DNA of 64,000 nt from the NCBI GenBank assembly GCA_020063565.1, contig JAICDB010000006.1, positions 62,001-126,000 on the forward strand, read 5' to 3'. Positions 1 through 8,883 of the stretch are shown here, piece after piece. A program made the position numbers and the translations under genes. Within the stretch, counting starts at the first letter, position 1, and every line of letters starts with the position of its first letter. Origin of the DNA: Clostridiales bacterium. GTDB lineage: Bacteria; Bacillota; DSM-16504; Desulfitibacterales; JAICDB01. Below the pieces are notes generated by a model, which did not search any database, was not told the origin of the DNA, and was given only the letters and a program-made list of their open reading frames with translations.

Positions 1-284
1 ATTTTTATTACCTTAAATCCGATAGGCAAGCAGGCATTAATTTTTTCCTTTAACCCGGTAAGTTCTATATTTTCTCTTAATTCTACATCTAAGTATTCTG
101 CTAAACTTGCTACTCCAACAGGCAGTGCAGAACCAAAGGAAATCTTAGGATGCGGGTTAAAACCTTTAGACATGGCCAGGGGTACCTTTGCCCTCCTTAA
201 TGACCTTTGCCACATTTGCTGCATTTCAAGATGAGATAGGAAGCGGGCTGTATCCAGCTTCTGAAACATTAATCTAATATGCAC
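1..284 (-). CDS. TIGR03936 / DUF2344 family protein, 5' part only
   Basis: The gene runs off the left edge; only the first 94 or so codons are present. The visible N-terminus contains RLMFQKLDTARFLSHLEM and a later SKGFNPHPKISF stretch, typical of the DUF2344 family that is regularly found beside TIGR03960 radical SAM proteins. The biochemical role is not established; an RNA-modification link is often suggested from its neighbours. The GTG start at 284 is chosen because it follows GAGGTGAG at good spacing. The start overlaps the end of the upstream radical SAM gene by 11 bases, so the pair is translationally coupled. Family call is confident, function is not. Confidence 0.8.
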   Translation of the reverse strand, partial: MHIRLMFQKLDTARFLSHLEMQQMWQRSLRRAKVPLAMSKGFNPHPKISFGSALPVGVASLAEYLDVELRENIELTGLKEKINACLPIGFKVIK

Positions 285-2151
285 TTTGCTCACCTCTAAA
301 CATTTCCAAATCAACCCCGAAACGATTGCAAATACCACACCCAGGACAATCCTCATACCTGCAATCATGTGTCAGCGCTTCTTGCAAAGCTTTTCTATGT
401 TCACTTTTGAGATAATTTTTAGTAACCCCTACATCGATAACATCCCAGGGGAAAATTTCATCGTAATCCCTTCTGCGATACGCATAAAACTCAGGATCAA
501 TCTCACACTCTCTAAATGCCTGGAGCCACTTATCATACTTAAAATATTCGGACCAGCTGTCAAATTTACAACCTAATTCCCAGGCTCGTTTTAATACTTT
601 ACCAATTCTCCTATCCCCTTTTGAAATAATAGCCTCCAAAAAGCTTGTCTTTGCATCATGATAGTTATATGTTATCCTTCTGTCCTTGAGAAGGGATTTC
701 AAGTATTGCTGTTTTTCCTCAAGCTCCGAAATTGTGTTCTGAGGTTCCCATTGAAAGGGAGTATGTGCCTTTGGTACAAAAGATGATGTGCTTACAGTTA
801 CCTTAATTCTCTTGAAATTTTTATTGTTTTTTAAAACCTCCTGCCCCCATTCCAAAACTTTGTATGCCAGGTCCGCTATTCCTTTTACGTCCTCAAAGGT
901 CTCTGTGGGAAGACCAATCATAAAGTAAAGTTTAATTTGGGTCCAACCAGCATCAAAGGCCCCTTTAACAGCCTTTTCCAGGTCTGCACTGGTAACCCCT
1001 TTATTTATTACATCCCTAAGTCTTTGAGTTCCCGCCTCTGGAGCAAAAGTTAAACCGGTTTTTCTAACCTTCTGGATCTCTTTAGCAATCTCCACTGAGA
1101 AAGCATCCACCCTTAAGGAAGGCAGAGAAACTCCTATGCCTTCTCCTGCATGTTTCTCTAAGAGTCCCTCTATCACAGGCTTAATACTTGAATAATCGGC
1201 CGTGCTTAATGAAGTAAGAGAAATTTCATCATAGCCAGTGTTTTCTATTGACTTTTTCGCTTGTTCATAAAGTGTTTTCGGACTTTTTTCCCTCACCGGC
1301 CTATAAACAATACCTGCTTGGCAAAAGCGACATCCCCTGGTACAGCCCCTGGCAACCTCAAGCATGATTCGATCATGAACTGCCTCTATATATGGTATTA
1401 TAGGGTCTGTAGGAAAGTATGCCTTATCAAAATCAGTTATGATTAGCTTTTTAACTTGAGAAGGAGCATCATCTAAAGCAATTATTTCCTGGAGCAACCC
1501 TGAGTCTGCCCATTTAAATTCATAAAACTTGGGAACATAAATTCCAGGCATAGTTTTTATTGCTGCCAAAAATTTTTCCTTGCTCCAATCTCCCATTTTA
1601 TGTTTTTTCAAAACCTCAAGGAATTCGGGCAAAAGTTCCTCACTATCTCCGATTAAAAAGCAATCAACAAAAGGCGCAAGCGGTTCAGGATTATACACAC
1701 ATGGTCCCCCTGCAATTACAAGGGGAGAATCATTATCCCTTTGCTCCCTTTCTAAAGCTATTCCACCTAAATTAAGCATATTTAAGATGTTGGTATAACT
1801 CATCTCATATTGTAATGTAAATCCAACAACATCAAAATCCTGCAAGGGACGATAGGATTCAAGCGAAAAAAGCGGAATATTTTTCTCCCTTAAAATTTGT
1901 TCCATATCAACCCACGGAGCAAAACATCTCTCCATAATGAAGTCTTCTCTCTTGTTTATTAAGCCATATAGTATTCTCATTCCCAGGTGAGACATAGCAA
2001 TTTCATAAATATCGGGAAAACAAAATGCCATCTTTATTTTATCTTTATCCCATGATTTGTGAATTGAATTCCACTCGTTTCCCAAATATCTTGCAGGTTT
2101 CTCAACACGCACTAAAATTTCATCTTGGATATATTGCTTTAAGTTTTGCAA
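274..2151 (-). CDS. TIGR03960 family B12-binding/radical SAM protein
   Basis: A 625-residue protein of the TIGR03960 radical SAM family. The N-terminal ~250 residues form a cobalamin-binding-like Rossmann region, followed by the radical SAM core with the CxxxCxxC iron-sulfur motif (CTRGCRFC) near residues 268-276 and a Cys-rich tail (CGIC). These enzymes cleave S-adenosylmethionine to start radical chemistry; the substrate of this family is not known. The start is TTG, preceded by a strong GGGAGGAAG site eight bases upstream. In many Clostridia this gene and the DUF2344 gene lie between spoIVFB and rplU/rpmA, and the same order is seen here. Full length, no defects seen. Confidence 0.88.
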   Translation of the reverse strand: MQNLKQYIQDEILVRVEKPARYLGNEWNSIHKSWDKDKIKMAFCFPDIYEIAMSHLGMRILYGLINKREDFIMERCFAPWVDMEQILREKNIPLFSLESYRPLQDFDVVGFTLQYEMSYTNILNMLNLGGIALEREQRDNDSPLVIAGGPCVYNPEPLAPFVDCFLIGDSEELLPEFLEVLKKHKMGDWSKEKFLAAIKTMPGIYVPKFYEFKWADSGLLQEIIALDDAPSQVKKLIITDFDKAYFPTDPIIPYIEAVHDRIMLEVARGCTRGCRFCQAGIVYRPVREKSPKTLYEQAKKSIENTGYDEISLTSLSTADYSSIKPVIEGLLEKHAGEGIGVSLPSLRVDAFSVEIAKEIQKVRKTGLTFAPEAGTQRLRDVINKGVTSADLEKAVKGAFDAGWTQIKLYFMIGLPTETFEDVKGIADLAYKVLEWGQEVLKNNKNFKRIKVTVSTSSFVPKAHTPFQWEPQNTISELEEKQQYLKSLLKDRRITYNYHDAKTSFLEAIISKGDRRIGKVLKRAWELGCKFDSWSEYFKYDKWLQAFRECEIDPEFYAYRRRDYDEIFPWDVIDVGVTKNYLKSEHRKALQEALTHDCRYEDCPGCGICNRFGVDLEMFRGEQSAY

Positions 2152-2311
2152 AAGTCTTCCTCCCTTTATACGTTAACTCTTTGATAACTGTATTATTAGT
2201 AATATTTCCTGAAATAATAGCAAAAATAATTTTCACTTTGAAGAACTATTTGTTTTAATTTATTTATTAGCTTCTATAAAAATAAAAAATATCCTTTAAC
2301 ATTGATATATT

Positions 2312-3178
2312 TTACACTTTATAGAGGGGTAGTTTTGGTCCATATTTAAAATATGCATTAATAATTTGCTCTTCAGATAATTTCTTTGTGATATTGCCTT
2401 TTTCATCAACTAAAAGAAGTATGCCATATTTTTCAGGTTTTAAGAGAGAAATTGTTTCTTCTAGACTGAGATCTTCCTTTGCAATGTAATTTTCTGCTTC
2501 CATAATACGCCGTGTGGCAAATTGCTCCTTTTTTCTGCTTAAAAAACGTATAAAATGATAACTGGCGGTTTTGTACTGGCCGCCAGCACTTATATATAAA
2601 AAAATTGCTAAAATAGCAACACTAATATCACAAAATCTGTAATATAAACCTATGGCTCCGGCCATAAAAAGGGAAGTAGCTATTATTTTCCCCTGTCTGG
2701 AAGCAGCACGAGTTGCTCTTTGAATCCCATACTTAGGCGCCTTTATAGAGCGGTATAATCTACCCCCATCAAGGGGCAATGCAGGAAGTAGATTAAAAAG
2801 TCCTATTACTAAATTAGTACGAATAAAAAAAATTATCCAGTAATTGATACCCCAATAATTTAACAGTATAAATCCCATACCAGCCATGATAAAGTTTACC
2901 AGAGGTCCTGCCAGTGCAACATGAAATTCATGATTACTATCTGCTTCAAAAAAATCTAAATGGGCTATCCCGCCAAAGGGAAATAATTCCATTTCCTTAA
3001 CGCCAATTCCCCTTTTTAAAGCAGCTAAGCAATGTGCAAATTCATGAACTAATACTATGGAAAATAAAATAAGTACCTGGGGAAGGACACCCAAAAAAGT
3101 ATAGGCCAGGATAAGTATTAGAAAAAAATCATTTATTTTGACCGGTACATTAAAAATTTTTGCTATTCTCATTGCCAT
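2312..3178 (-). CDS. spoIVFB: Site-2 protease, SpoIVFB-like (M50)
   Basis: A 288-residue polytopic membrane zinc protease, the same length as Bacillus subtilis SpoIVFB. The HExxH motif (HEFAH, about residues 44-48) and the second ligand motif LDGGR (about residues 134-139) are intact, so it should be active. In Bacillus this enzyme removes the pro-sequence of sigma-K in the mother cell during sporulation; that substrate is inferred here. It follows the SpoIVFA-like gene with only a few bases between stop and start (TAAGGTAATG), so the pair is coupled. The C-terminal ~80 residues lie beyond the last membrane segment and look like a soluble regulatory tail. ATG at 3172 is an alternative start. 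Confidence 0.88.
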   Translation of the reverse strand: MAMRIAKIFNVPVKINDFFLILILAYTFLGVLPQVLILFSIVLVHEFAHCLAALKRGIGVKEMELFPFGGIAHLDFFEADSNHEFHVALAGPLVNFIMAGMGFILLNYWGINYWIIFFIRTNLVIGLFNLLPALPLDGGRLYRSIKAPKYGIQRATRAASRQGKIIATSLFMAGAIGLYYRFCDISVAILAIFLYISAGGQYKTASYHFIRFLSRKKEQFATRRIMEAENYIAKEDLSLEETISLLKPEKYGILLLVDEKGNITKKLSEEQIINAYFKYGPKLPLYKV

Positions 3179-3182
3179 TACC

Positions 3183-3932
3183 TTAAATCCGGGATTGCAA
3201 TGGACTTAATACGGTCAAAGGATCAATAGGTTTACCGTTTCTTCTTACTTCAAAATGAAGTTTTCCACCGTTCATTCCTTTCCCGGCTTTTGCAATTATT
3301 TGCCCTCCTCCAACATCCTGGCCCTCATTTACCAACACTTCACCACAATTACCATAGATGGTTGTTAGCTCATCATTATGCCGTATTTCTATACTTCTTC
3401 CCAGATCTTCGTCAACCCAAGTTTTTACTACGACACCAGCCAAAGTTGCCCTTACGGGAGCAGCAATCTCAGTTTCAATATCTATTCCAGAATGAAACTT
3501 TTTGTTTTTATCTACCGGCGACTCTATCCAGCCATATTCCCTGAGGAATTTCCCCGAAGCAGGTAGCGCCATGGTTTCCGATTGATCCTTAAAAGCAGGC
3601 TTTTTTCCCATTTGTTTCTCATAAACCTGTCTGTCATAACTATCAAGCCACAGGCCGTTATTTACCATGGTCTTAATGGCAGGAGTCCAATCGGATTTTT
3701 CAGCATGCAGATAATAAGCAATATACTCTTTCATTACTATACTGCCAGGTAAACCCAGATAAATACTTCCAAGTATAAATACAAGCATAAAACAGCTAAT
3801 TATTAGTTGCCAAACCCAGCGCTTTCTGGGCATATGTATAATAGGTGGTTTAGAATTAAATGCCCTGTTTAAAGAACGCACTCCTTTAATTCCATCACTG
3901 TCTTTTTTTATCTTAAAGATATTTTTCAACAT
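3183..3932 (-). CDS. spoIVFA: SpoIVFA-like membrane protein with degenerate M23 domain
   Basis: A 249-residue protein with a basic N-terminus, one membrane segment near residues 35-60, and a C-terminal LytM/M23 domain. The HxxxD part of the zinc site is present (HSGID, near 145), but the usual HxH ligand pair reads KLHFE near 221-225, so one ligand is a lysine and the domain is probably non-catalytic. This fits SpoIVFA, whose LytM domain regulates the SpoIVFB protease rather than cutting peptidoglycan. It lies immediately upstream of spoIVFB and in the conserved min-spoIVF neighbourhood. The ribosome binding site GGGAGGG is inside a 9-bp hairpin (see 3939-3988), suggesting translational control. 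Confidence 0.85.
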   Translation of the reverse strand: MLKNIFKIKKDSDGIKGVRSLNRAFNSKPPIIHMPRKRWVWQLIISCFMLVFILGSIYLGLPGSIVMKEYIAYYLHAEKSDWTPAIKTMVNNGLWLDSYDRQVYEKQMGKKPAFKDQSETMALPASGKFLREYGWIESPVDKNKKFHSGIDIETEIAAPVRATLAGVVVKTWVDEDLGRSIEIRHNDELTTIYGNCGEVLVNEGQDVGGGQIIAKAGKGMNGGKLHFEVRRNGKPIDPLTVLSPLQSRI

Positions 3933-3938
3933 AAAGAT

Positions 3939-3988
3939 ACCCTCCCTGGACAGGCAAGTCTAATAGTAAATATATTCATAGGGAGGGT
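3939..3988 (-). promoter_or_regulatory. Hairpin sequestering the spoIVFA ribosome binding site
   Basis: On the minus strand ACCCTCCCT (3988-3980) is a perfect complement of AGGGAGGGT (3947-3939), separated by 32 bases. The second arm is the Shine-Dalgarno sequence of the gene starting at 3932. When folded, the 9-bp stem would hide the site. No known riboswitch aptamer is recognised in the loop. Confidence 0.5.
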
Positions 3989-4004
3989 TATTATGCCAAA
4001 AATA

Positions 4005-5000
4005 TCAAAAGTGATTATATCCCTTTCTAATTATAGGCTCCGTAAGACCTCTTTTTTGTAAAGAGATACCTTCTTCTAAAGGCACTATGTAACCAATTTT
4101 ATATAACTCCTTTTTAAATTTTTTCCTAAACATTTTCTTGATAATTTCGCAATCTTGATCATGACAAGTAAATATAAGATGATAATCCTCACCACCATAC
4201 AAAGCCCAATTTAAAGGGTCTTTACCCATTTCCTGCGCTAGATTTTTAACATCTTCAGACAAAGGAATTTGCTCTGCAATAATTTTAGCACCTACCTGGC
4301 TAGCTTTGGCTATTTCTGAAATTTCACTGGCAAGGCCGTCGCTAATGTCATTCAGTGAAGTAATTAAACCCAGTGATGCTAAAAACATTCCTTCTTTGAC
4401 CTGAGGAGAAGGCGTTAGATGACGGGAAAGGAGTCCGGGATATATACTTTTATCTTTCTTACTTAATATGATCTCCAAACCGGCAGCTGAATCTCCCAGG
4501 GTTCCAGTTACCATTACAACATCACCAATTCCTGCCCCTGAGCGTAATACAAGGTCCTTGGGGGGAACCTCCCCTAATGCAGTAACATTCACCACTATAT
4601 GTTTGGGCGAGGAAACAGTATCTCCTCCCAAAAGATTTGTTTCATATTCTTTACAGATTGATTTCAATCCCTTATAAAACTCCTCAATATATTCCGTATC
4701 TGTATCCTTTGGAAGTGCTATAGACACTAGAATCCCGGTCGGTTTCCCCCCCATTGCAGCAATATCACTTAAGTTAACTGCTGCTGCTTTATATCCCAAC
4801 TGCCAGGGTGAAATTACATTCCTTAAAAAGTGAATGTTTTCTACAAGCATATCACAAGTTGAAAGGAGGTACATGCCGCCATTTATCTTTTCTACGGCAG
4901 TATCATCCCCTATACCTTGTACTACACGTTTTTTGTTAAAAATAGCATCTTTTTTTATTTTATCAATCAGACCAAATTCTCCGATTTGTGATACTTTCAT
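4005..5000 (-). CDS. thiL: Thiamine-monophosphate kinase
   Basis: A 331-residue ThiL of the PurM-like ATP-binding fold. It phosphorylates thiamine monophosphate to thiamine pyrophosphate, the last step of cofactor synthesis, in the cytoplasm. Visible family signatures are GIGDDTAV near the N-terminus, the metal-binding NLSDIAAMGG segment, and ISDGL in the second half. The start codon directly follows the thiD stop (TAAATG), so both are read from one transcript under the TPP riboswitch at 5852-5949. Length and motifs are normal. Confidence 0.95.
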   Translation of the reverse strand: MKVSQIGEFGLIDKIKKDAIFNKKRVVQGIGDDTAVEKINGGMYLLSTCDMLVENIHFLRNVISPWQLGYKAAAVNLSDIAAMGGKPTGILVSIALPKDTDTEYIEEFYKGLKSICKEYETNLLGGDTVSSPKHIVVNVTALGEVPPKDLVLRSGAGIGDVVMVTGTLGDSAAGLEIILSKKDKSIYPGLLSRHLTPSPQVKEGMFLASLGLITSLNDISDGLASEISEIAKASQVGAKIIAEQIPLSEDVKNLAQEMGKDPLNWALYGGEDYHLIFTCHDQDCEIIKKMFRKKFKKELYKIGYIVPLEEGISLQKRGLTEPIIRKGYNHF

Positions 5001-5789
5001 TTATTCAATCTGACCTTTCCAAAAATGATTTACCGGGCCGGCACCCTGTCCTACATCTAATGAATCTTTAAGTGCGCCGGTTATATATTCTTTAGTTTTT
5101 TGCAAGGCTTTTTCAACTTCAAAGCCAAAGGCAAGATTAGCAGCTAGCGCGGCAGCAAAGGTGCAACCTGTCCCGTGGGTATTTTTAGTATCTACTTTCG
5201 GGTTTTTAAAATACTTAAATTCTTTTCCATTATAAAGCACGTCAATAGCCTCACCTTCCAGGTGCCCTCCCTTAACCACTACATTTTTGGGCCCAAAAGA
5301 GTATATTTTTTTAGCAGCTTCCTTCATTTCAGACAGGGTGGTGACAGGCTGCCCACTTAAAACCTCTGCTTCCCTCATATTTGGTGTAGTTATATAAGCT
5401 AAAGGAAGAAGACAGTTTTTAAGGTTGTCCAGGGCATCCTGTTGCAGCAAAACATCTCCGCTGGTACTTACCATGACCGGATCCACCACTAGTAATTTTA
5501 TATTATATTTTTTAACTTTATCAGCAACTAATGAAATAATATCACCGGTAGCAAGCATCCCCGTCTTGACTGCATGTGCACCTATATCGTCTAAAATTGC
5601 TTCGATTTGGTCCGCTATTATTGTAAGTGGTAAATTAAAGACATTTTGAACGCCCAGGGTATTTTGTGCCGTGATGGAAGTTATGGCTGATGTTCCGTAA
5701 GCTCCCATAGCTGCAATGGCTTTTAAGTCCGCCTGAATTCCTGCTCCTGCTCCCGAGTCACTACCGGCAATTGTCATAACTTTTTTCAT
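5001..5789 (-). CDS. thiD: Hydroxymethylpyrimidine/phosphomethylpyrimidine kinase
   Basis: A 262-residue ribokinase-fold enzyme that phosphorylates HMP and then HMP-phosphate for thiamine synthesis. It shows the ThiD N-terminus TIAGSDSGAGAGIQADLKA, the VVDPVMVSTSG segment and the C-terminal anion-hole motif NTHGTGCTFAAA. The ATG follows a strong GGAGGTGG site. It is the first gene behind the TPP riboswitch and terminator at 5802-5949, so it is expected to be repressed when thiamine pyrophosphate is plentiful. No other thi genes are in the window. Confidence 0.95.
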   Translation of the reverse strand: MKKVMTIAGSDSGAGAGIQADLKAIAAMGAYGTSAITSITAQNTLGVQNVFNLPLTIIADQIEAILDDIGAHAVKTGMLATGDIISLVADKVKKYNIKLLVVDPVMVSTSGDVLLQQDALDNLKNCLLPLAYITTPNMREAEVLSGQPVTTLSEMKEAAKKIYSFGPKNVVVKGGHLEGEAIDVLYNGKEFKYFKNPKVDTKNTHGTGCTFAAALAANLAFGFEVEKALQKTKEYITGALKDSLDVGQGAGPVNHFWKGQIE

Positions 5790-5801
5790 TTTACCACCTC
5801 C

Positions 5802-5835
5802 AAGAAAAATAAAACCACAGTTGTAGACTGCGGTT
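5802..5835 (-). terminator. Riboswitch-controlled intrinsic terminator before thiD
   Basis: On the minus strand an 8-bp stem, AACCGCAG with CTGTGGTT (5813-5835, 7-base loop), is followed by a T-rich run. It lies between the TPP aptamer and thiD, as expected for transcriptional attenuation. Confidence 0.8.
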
Positions 5836-5851
5836 AAGCTTTTGCAAACTA

Positions 5852-5949
5852 ACCACTTCCCTACGCTGGTATAATCCAGATCAGGTTAAAGGAGTTAAAA
5901 ACTTCATCGCGTTTTTTTCTCAGCTCCGCTCATAGAGCTCCCCCAGTGG
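5852..5949 (-). promoter_or_regulatory. TPP riboswitch (THI element)
   Basis: The minus strand carries the two conserved TPP aptamer blocks: GCTGAGA in the first half, then ACCTGATCTGG and CAGCGTAGGGAA in the second. The outer P1 helix can form between CCACTGGGGG and the closing AGTGG. It begins only a few bases after the rodA stop and feeds into the terminator at 5802-5835, so it should switch off thiD-thiL transcription when thiamine pyrophosphate binds. Confidence 0.95.
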
Positions 5950-5955
5950 AAGATA

Positions 5956-7098
5956 TTAAAAAGGTATCTTTTTACGGCGCATGTTAATATTTAAAATAAG
6001 TCCCAGTGCAGTCATATTAGCAAGCATTGCACTGCCCCCGTAACTTACAAAAGGAAGGGGAATTCCCACAACAGGCATTAAACCTATGGTCATGCCAACA
6101 TTGACTAAAACATGAAAAACTATCATGGATGAAAAACCTATCACAATAAGTACTCCAAACATATCTTTAGCATTAAGTGCTATTTGAACGGCCCTGTAAA
6201 TTAAACTTAAGAATAATAACAGTAGTAATGCCCCGCCAATAAAACCTAATTCCTCACCAATTACCGAAAATATAAAATCAGTATGATGCTCCGGAAGAAA
6301 ATTCAGCTGCACCTGTGACCCTTTAAACAAGCCTTTTCCGGTAAGTCCACCAGAACCAATGGCAACCTTTGATTGAATAATATGGTACCCGGCGCCTCGA
6401 CCGCCTTCTCCGTCCGCATACGGATTTATAAATGCTATTAAGCGCATTATCTGGTGATATTTAAGGGGTAACGGCATTCCAAATTTAAAATGGGCCCAGA
6501 TGCTGGCAACTCCTGCTATAAAACCTCCTCCAACTAGTCCAGAAAGAAGTTTTAAATTGGCACCTCCAACCAGCATCATTCCCAGCATTATAGCCACAAA
6601 TACCAGTCCGGAACCCATATCAGGCTGCAACATAATGAGCATAAGTGGGATAGCAAAGAAAAGAAAACAGGGTATGAAATCACGTAACCTTTTCAGTTTA
6701 CCTTGCCTTTTATCTAAAAAGTCAGCAAAACAAACTATCATAATTATTTTGGAAAGCTCAGATGGTTGTAATGCCAAAGGGCCCAGTTTTATCCAGCTTT
6801 TAGCACCATTAATTTCAGTTCCTATTACTAGTACCGTAATTAACATTAAAATATTTAAGATATAGAGATGGCGAACAAACCGCCGGATATATCTATAGTT
6901 TATGGAAGCTGTAAAAACCATAACGATACATCCAATTAGGATAGCTATCAATTGCTTTTTTACAAAATACAGAGGATTACTTGTTACAGATGCCGAAGCG
7001 CTTGGTAAAATCATTATACCGACTGCTAAAATTGCTATTACATTGATTACAAAAACGAAATCTATATTTTTCAAAAGTCGTGTATTAATCTTAAACAT
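5956..7098 (-). CDS. rodA: Rod-shape SEDS glycosyltransferase RodA
   Basis: A 380-residue polytopic membrane protein of the FtsW/RodA/SpoVE (SEDS) family, peptidoglycan polymerases that work with class B penicillin-binding proteins. About ten membrane segments are apparent, with the signature LPEHHTDFIFSVIGEELGF and the C-terminal PLPFVSYGGSAM. Assignment to RodA rather than FtsW rests on context: it lies in the mre-mrdA-min region and not in a dcw cluster. Its likely partner is the PBP2 at 10412-12472. The TPP riboswitch begins just after its stop codon. Confidence 0.88.
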   Translation of the reverse strand: MFKINTRLLKNIDFVFVINVIAILAVGIMILPSASASVTSNPLYFVKKQLIAILIGCIVMVFTASINYRYIRRFVRHLYILNILMLITVLVIGTEINGAKSWIKLGPLALQPSELSKIIMIVCFADFLDKRQGKLKRLRDFIPCFLFFAIPLMLIMLQPDMGSGLVFVAIMLGMMLVGGANLKLLSGLVGGGFIAGVASIWAHFKFGMPLPLKYHQIMRLIAFINPYADGEGGRGAGYHIIQSKVAIGSGGLTGKGLFKGSQVQLNFLPEHHTDFIFSVIGEELGFIGGALLLLLFLSLIYRAVQIALNAKDMFGVLIVIGFSSMIVFHVLVNVGMTIGLMPVVGIPLPFVSYGGSAMLANMTALGLILNINMRRKKIPF

Positions 7099-7174
7099 AA
7101 TTGTTGCACTCCCTTATTACGATTATATTACAGAGGAGCGCAACTATCTATAGAAAATCTAATCCAATTATAAT

Positions 7175-8458
7175 TTATTGCAAATTGTCGATGATTTCAC
7201 CGCCATATGCTTCCAATACTTCAGAAACATCGCTTTGATTGAGGTCCGGAGCAATTACACCGGCAATCCCCTTGTAGGGTCGTAATGCTCTCTTTAGTAT
7301 TTCTACAGAATTTACTTTAAAAGCGAGAGGAGTGCGAACAGTTGCCTGTACAAACTCTATAGTTTCTGCAACATTGTTACAGGAAATTTCCGAGAAATCC
7401 ATAACAATTATGCCAGAATCGCTTATTTGTATTTCTCCTAAAGCATTAGCTACCTTTTGAGTTTCTATGAAATCTTTATTTACGTAATTCCTTATATTTA
7501 CCAAAGAGCTCTTTAAGTTATTTGTAATTTCCACACTATCTACCGCTGATGTTAGCCACTTACGATTATCTTTACCAATACTTTTAATTTTCTCATTTTC
7601 AAGAGTTTTTTCCAATAAACTCACATGCTCCGGCATTGTGCCGCAGCACCCACCTAAAATTTTTGCTCCCTTCTCGGTAAACTTACTCCCAAAGGAAGCA
7701 AAATCTTCAGCTGTCATTGGATAAAGGGTTTCATTACCTTTTAAAATAGGTTCACCGGCATTTGGACGTATATAAACCGGGCCAGTACAATTATTTATAA
7801 TCTTTTCAAATATTTTTAGCAGACTCTCCGGTGAAATACAGTTGGTACCAATAATATCACTACCCCAGTTAGAAACAGTTCTTGCATATACATCCGGTCC
7901 TGTTCCCATTAAAGTACGTCCTCCACTTTCAAAACTTACTGCACAACTGATTGGCAAATTAAACTCTCGTGCTGCTAAGTATGCTGCTTTTAGTTCTCCC
8001 ATATCTCCCATGGTTTCTATACATATACAATCCGCTCCCGCCTGCACACCTGCTGCAATTTGTTCGATAAATACTTCATACAAATCATTGAATGAAAGGG
8101 TACCATAAGGTTTCATAAGCTTGCCTGTCGGTCCTACGGAAAGTCCAACAAAAGCATCATCTCCAGCTACTTCTTTAGCTATTTTAACGCCTTCACCTAC
8201 AACTTTTCCTACTTTATCTGCAAGCCCGTAGCTCTCTAATTTTATGCGATTAGCTCCAAAGGTATTTGTCTGGAGAATAATTGCCCCAGCCTTTCTATAT
8301 TCTCTATGTATTCTTTCCAACATGCCAGGATTGGAAATATTGATTTCCTCAGGGCACTGTCCTGTCTGTAATCCATATTTAATAAGCATTGTTCCCATAG
8401 CGCCGTCAGCAATAAGCGGTCTATCACTTTCTTTTATGTATTGTAGCAATTCTTGCAC
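7175..8458 (-). CDS. Homocysteine S-methyltransferase domain protein
   Basis: A 427-residue protein whose first ~300 residues form a homocysteine S-methyltransferase barrel: DGAMGTMLIKYGL at the N-terminus, GTNC near the middle and the zinc-binding GGCCGT near residue 282. Such domains move a methyl group to homocysteine, as in the first module of MetH. The last ~100 residues (VAETIEFVQATVRTPLAFKV, then ALRPYKGIAGVI) look like a shortened remnant of the pterin-binding barrel that follows in MetH-type proteins, which is inference from pattern. The GTG start follows AAAGGAG. The true methyl donor is unknown. It sits between min and rodA with no obvious functional link. Confidence 0.78.
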   Translation of the reverse strand: MQELLQYIKESDRPLIADGAMGTMLIKYGLQTGQCPEEINISNPGMLERIHREYRKAGAIILQTNTFGANRIKLESYGLADKVGKVVGEGVKIAKEVAGDDAFVGLSVGPTGKLMKPYGTLSFNDLYEVFIEQIAAGVQAGADCICIETMGDMGELKAAYLAAREFNLPISCAVSFESGGRTLMGTGPDVYARTVSNWGSDIIGTNCISPESLLKIFEKIINNCTGPVYIRPNAGEPILKGNETLYPMTAEDFASFGSKFTEKGAKILGGCCGTMPEHVSLLEKTLENEKIKSIGKDNRKWLTSAVDSVEITNNLKSSLVNIRNYVNKDFIETQKVANALGEIQISDSGIIVMDFSEISCNNVAETIEFVQATVRTPLAFKVNSVEILKRALRPYKGIAGVIAPDLNQSDVSEVLEAYGGEIIDNLQ

Positions 8459-8528
8459 TTATATTTCTCCTTTCTGGCAATAATTTGTTACTCTTAATTA
8501 TTTTTCCCTAAAATTATTTTACAATATA

Positions 8529-8564
8529 ATAATAGCAGTTGGAATGATACCTAACTGCTATTTT
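8529..8564 (-). terminator. Terminator after minE
   Basis: AATAGCAGTT and AACTGCTATT form a perfect 10-bp stem (8531-8562) with a 12-base loop. The minus-strand sequence after it is A/T-rich but not a clean T run, so it is a moderate terminator for the minCDE transcript. Confidence 0.55.
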
Positions 8565-8595
8565 AATTAATAGAGGATGTTGCCTAAAATTGCAT

Positions 8596-8859
8596 TTAAC
8601 TGATTTGCTTAACCTTTAAGATAGGTATATTGGCAACAAGAGCCACTGACTCATCTTCTGTATTTAAGCTGACATCTAAATTTTTCTCATCAATGACCAT
8701 ATAGCGGGAAATTACTTGTATAAGATCTCCTTTTAAAGAGTCTAAAATTTCAGGAGTTAAACATGTCCTGTCATGTAATAGCACTAACCGCAGTCTTTCC
8801 TTTGCTATTTTTTTACTGGAGAAGCTTTTTCCAAGCACACGCTGCAGAAATTCTAGCAA
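8596..8859 (-). CDS. minE: Cell division topological specificity factor MinE
   Basis: An 87-residue MinE. Known MinE proteins stimulate MinD ATPase activity and drive pole-to-pole redistribution of MinCD so that the division septum forms at mid-cell. The N-terminal FLQRVLGK membrane/MinD-interaction segment and the RLRLVLLHDR anti-MinCD helix are clear. The TTG start follows a GGGGG site. It comes last in minC-minD-minE, 24 bases after minD. MinE in a spore former instead of relying only on DivIVA is usual for many Clostridia. Confidence 0.92.
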   Translation of the reverse strand: MLEFLQRVLGKSFSSKKIAKERLRLVLLHDRTCLTPEILDSLKGDLIQVISRYMVIDEKNLDVSLNTEDESVALVANIPILKVKQIS

Positions 8860-8883
8860 AACTTACGCCCCCCTTCAAAACAA

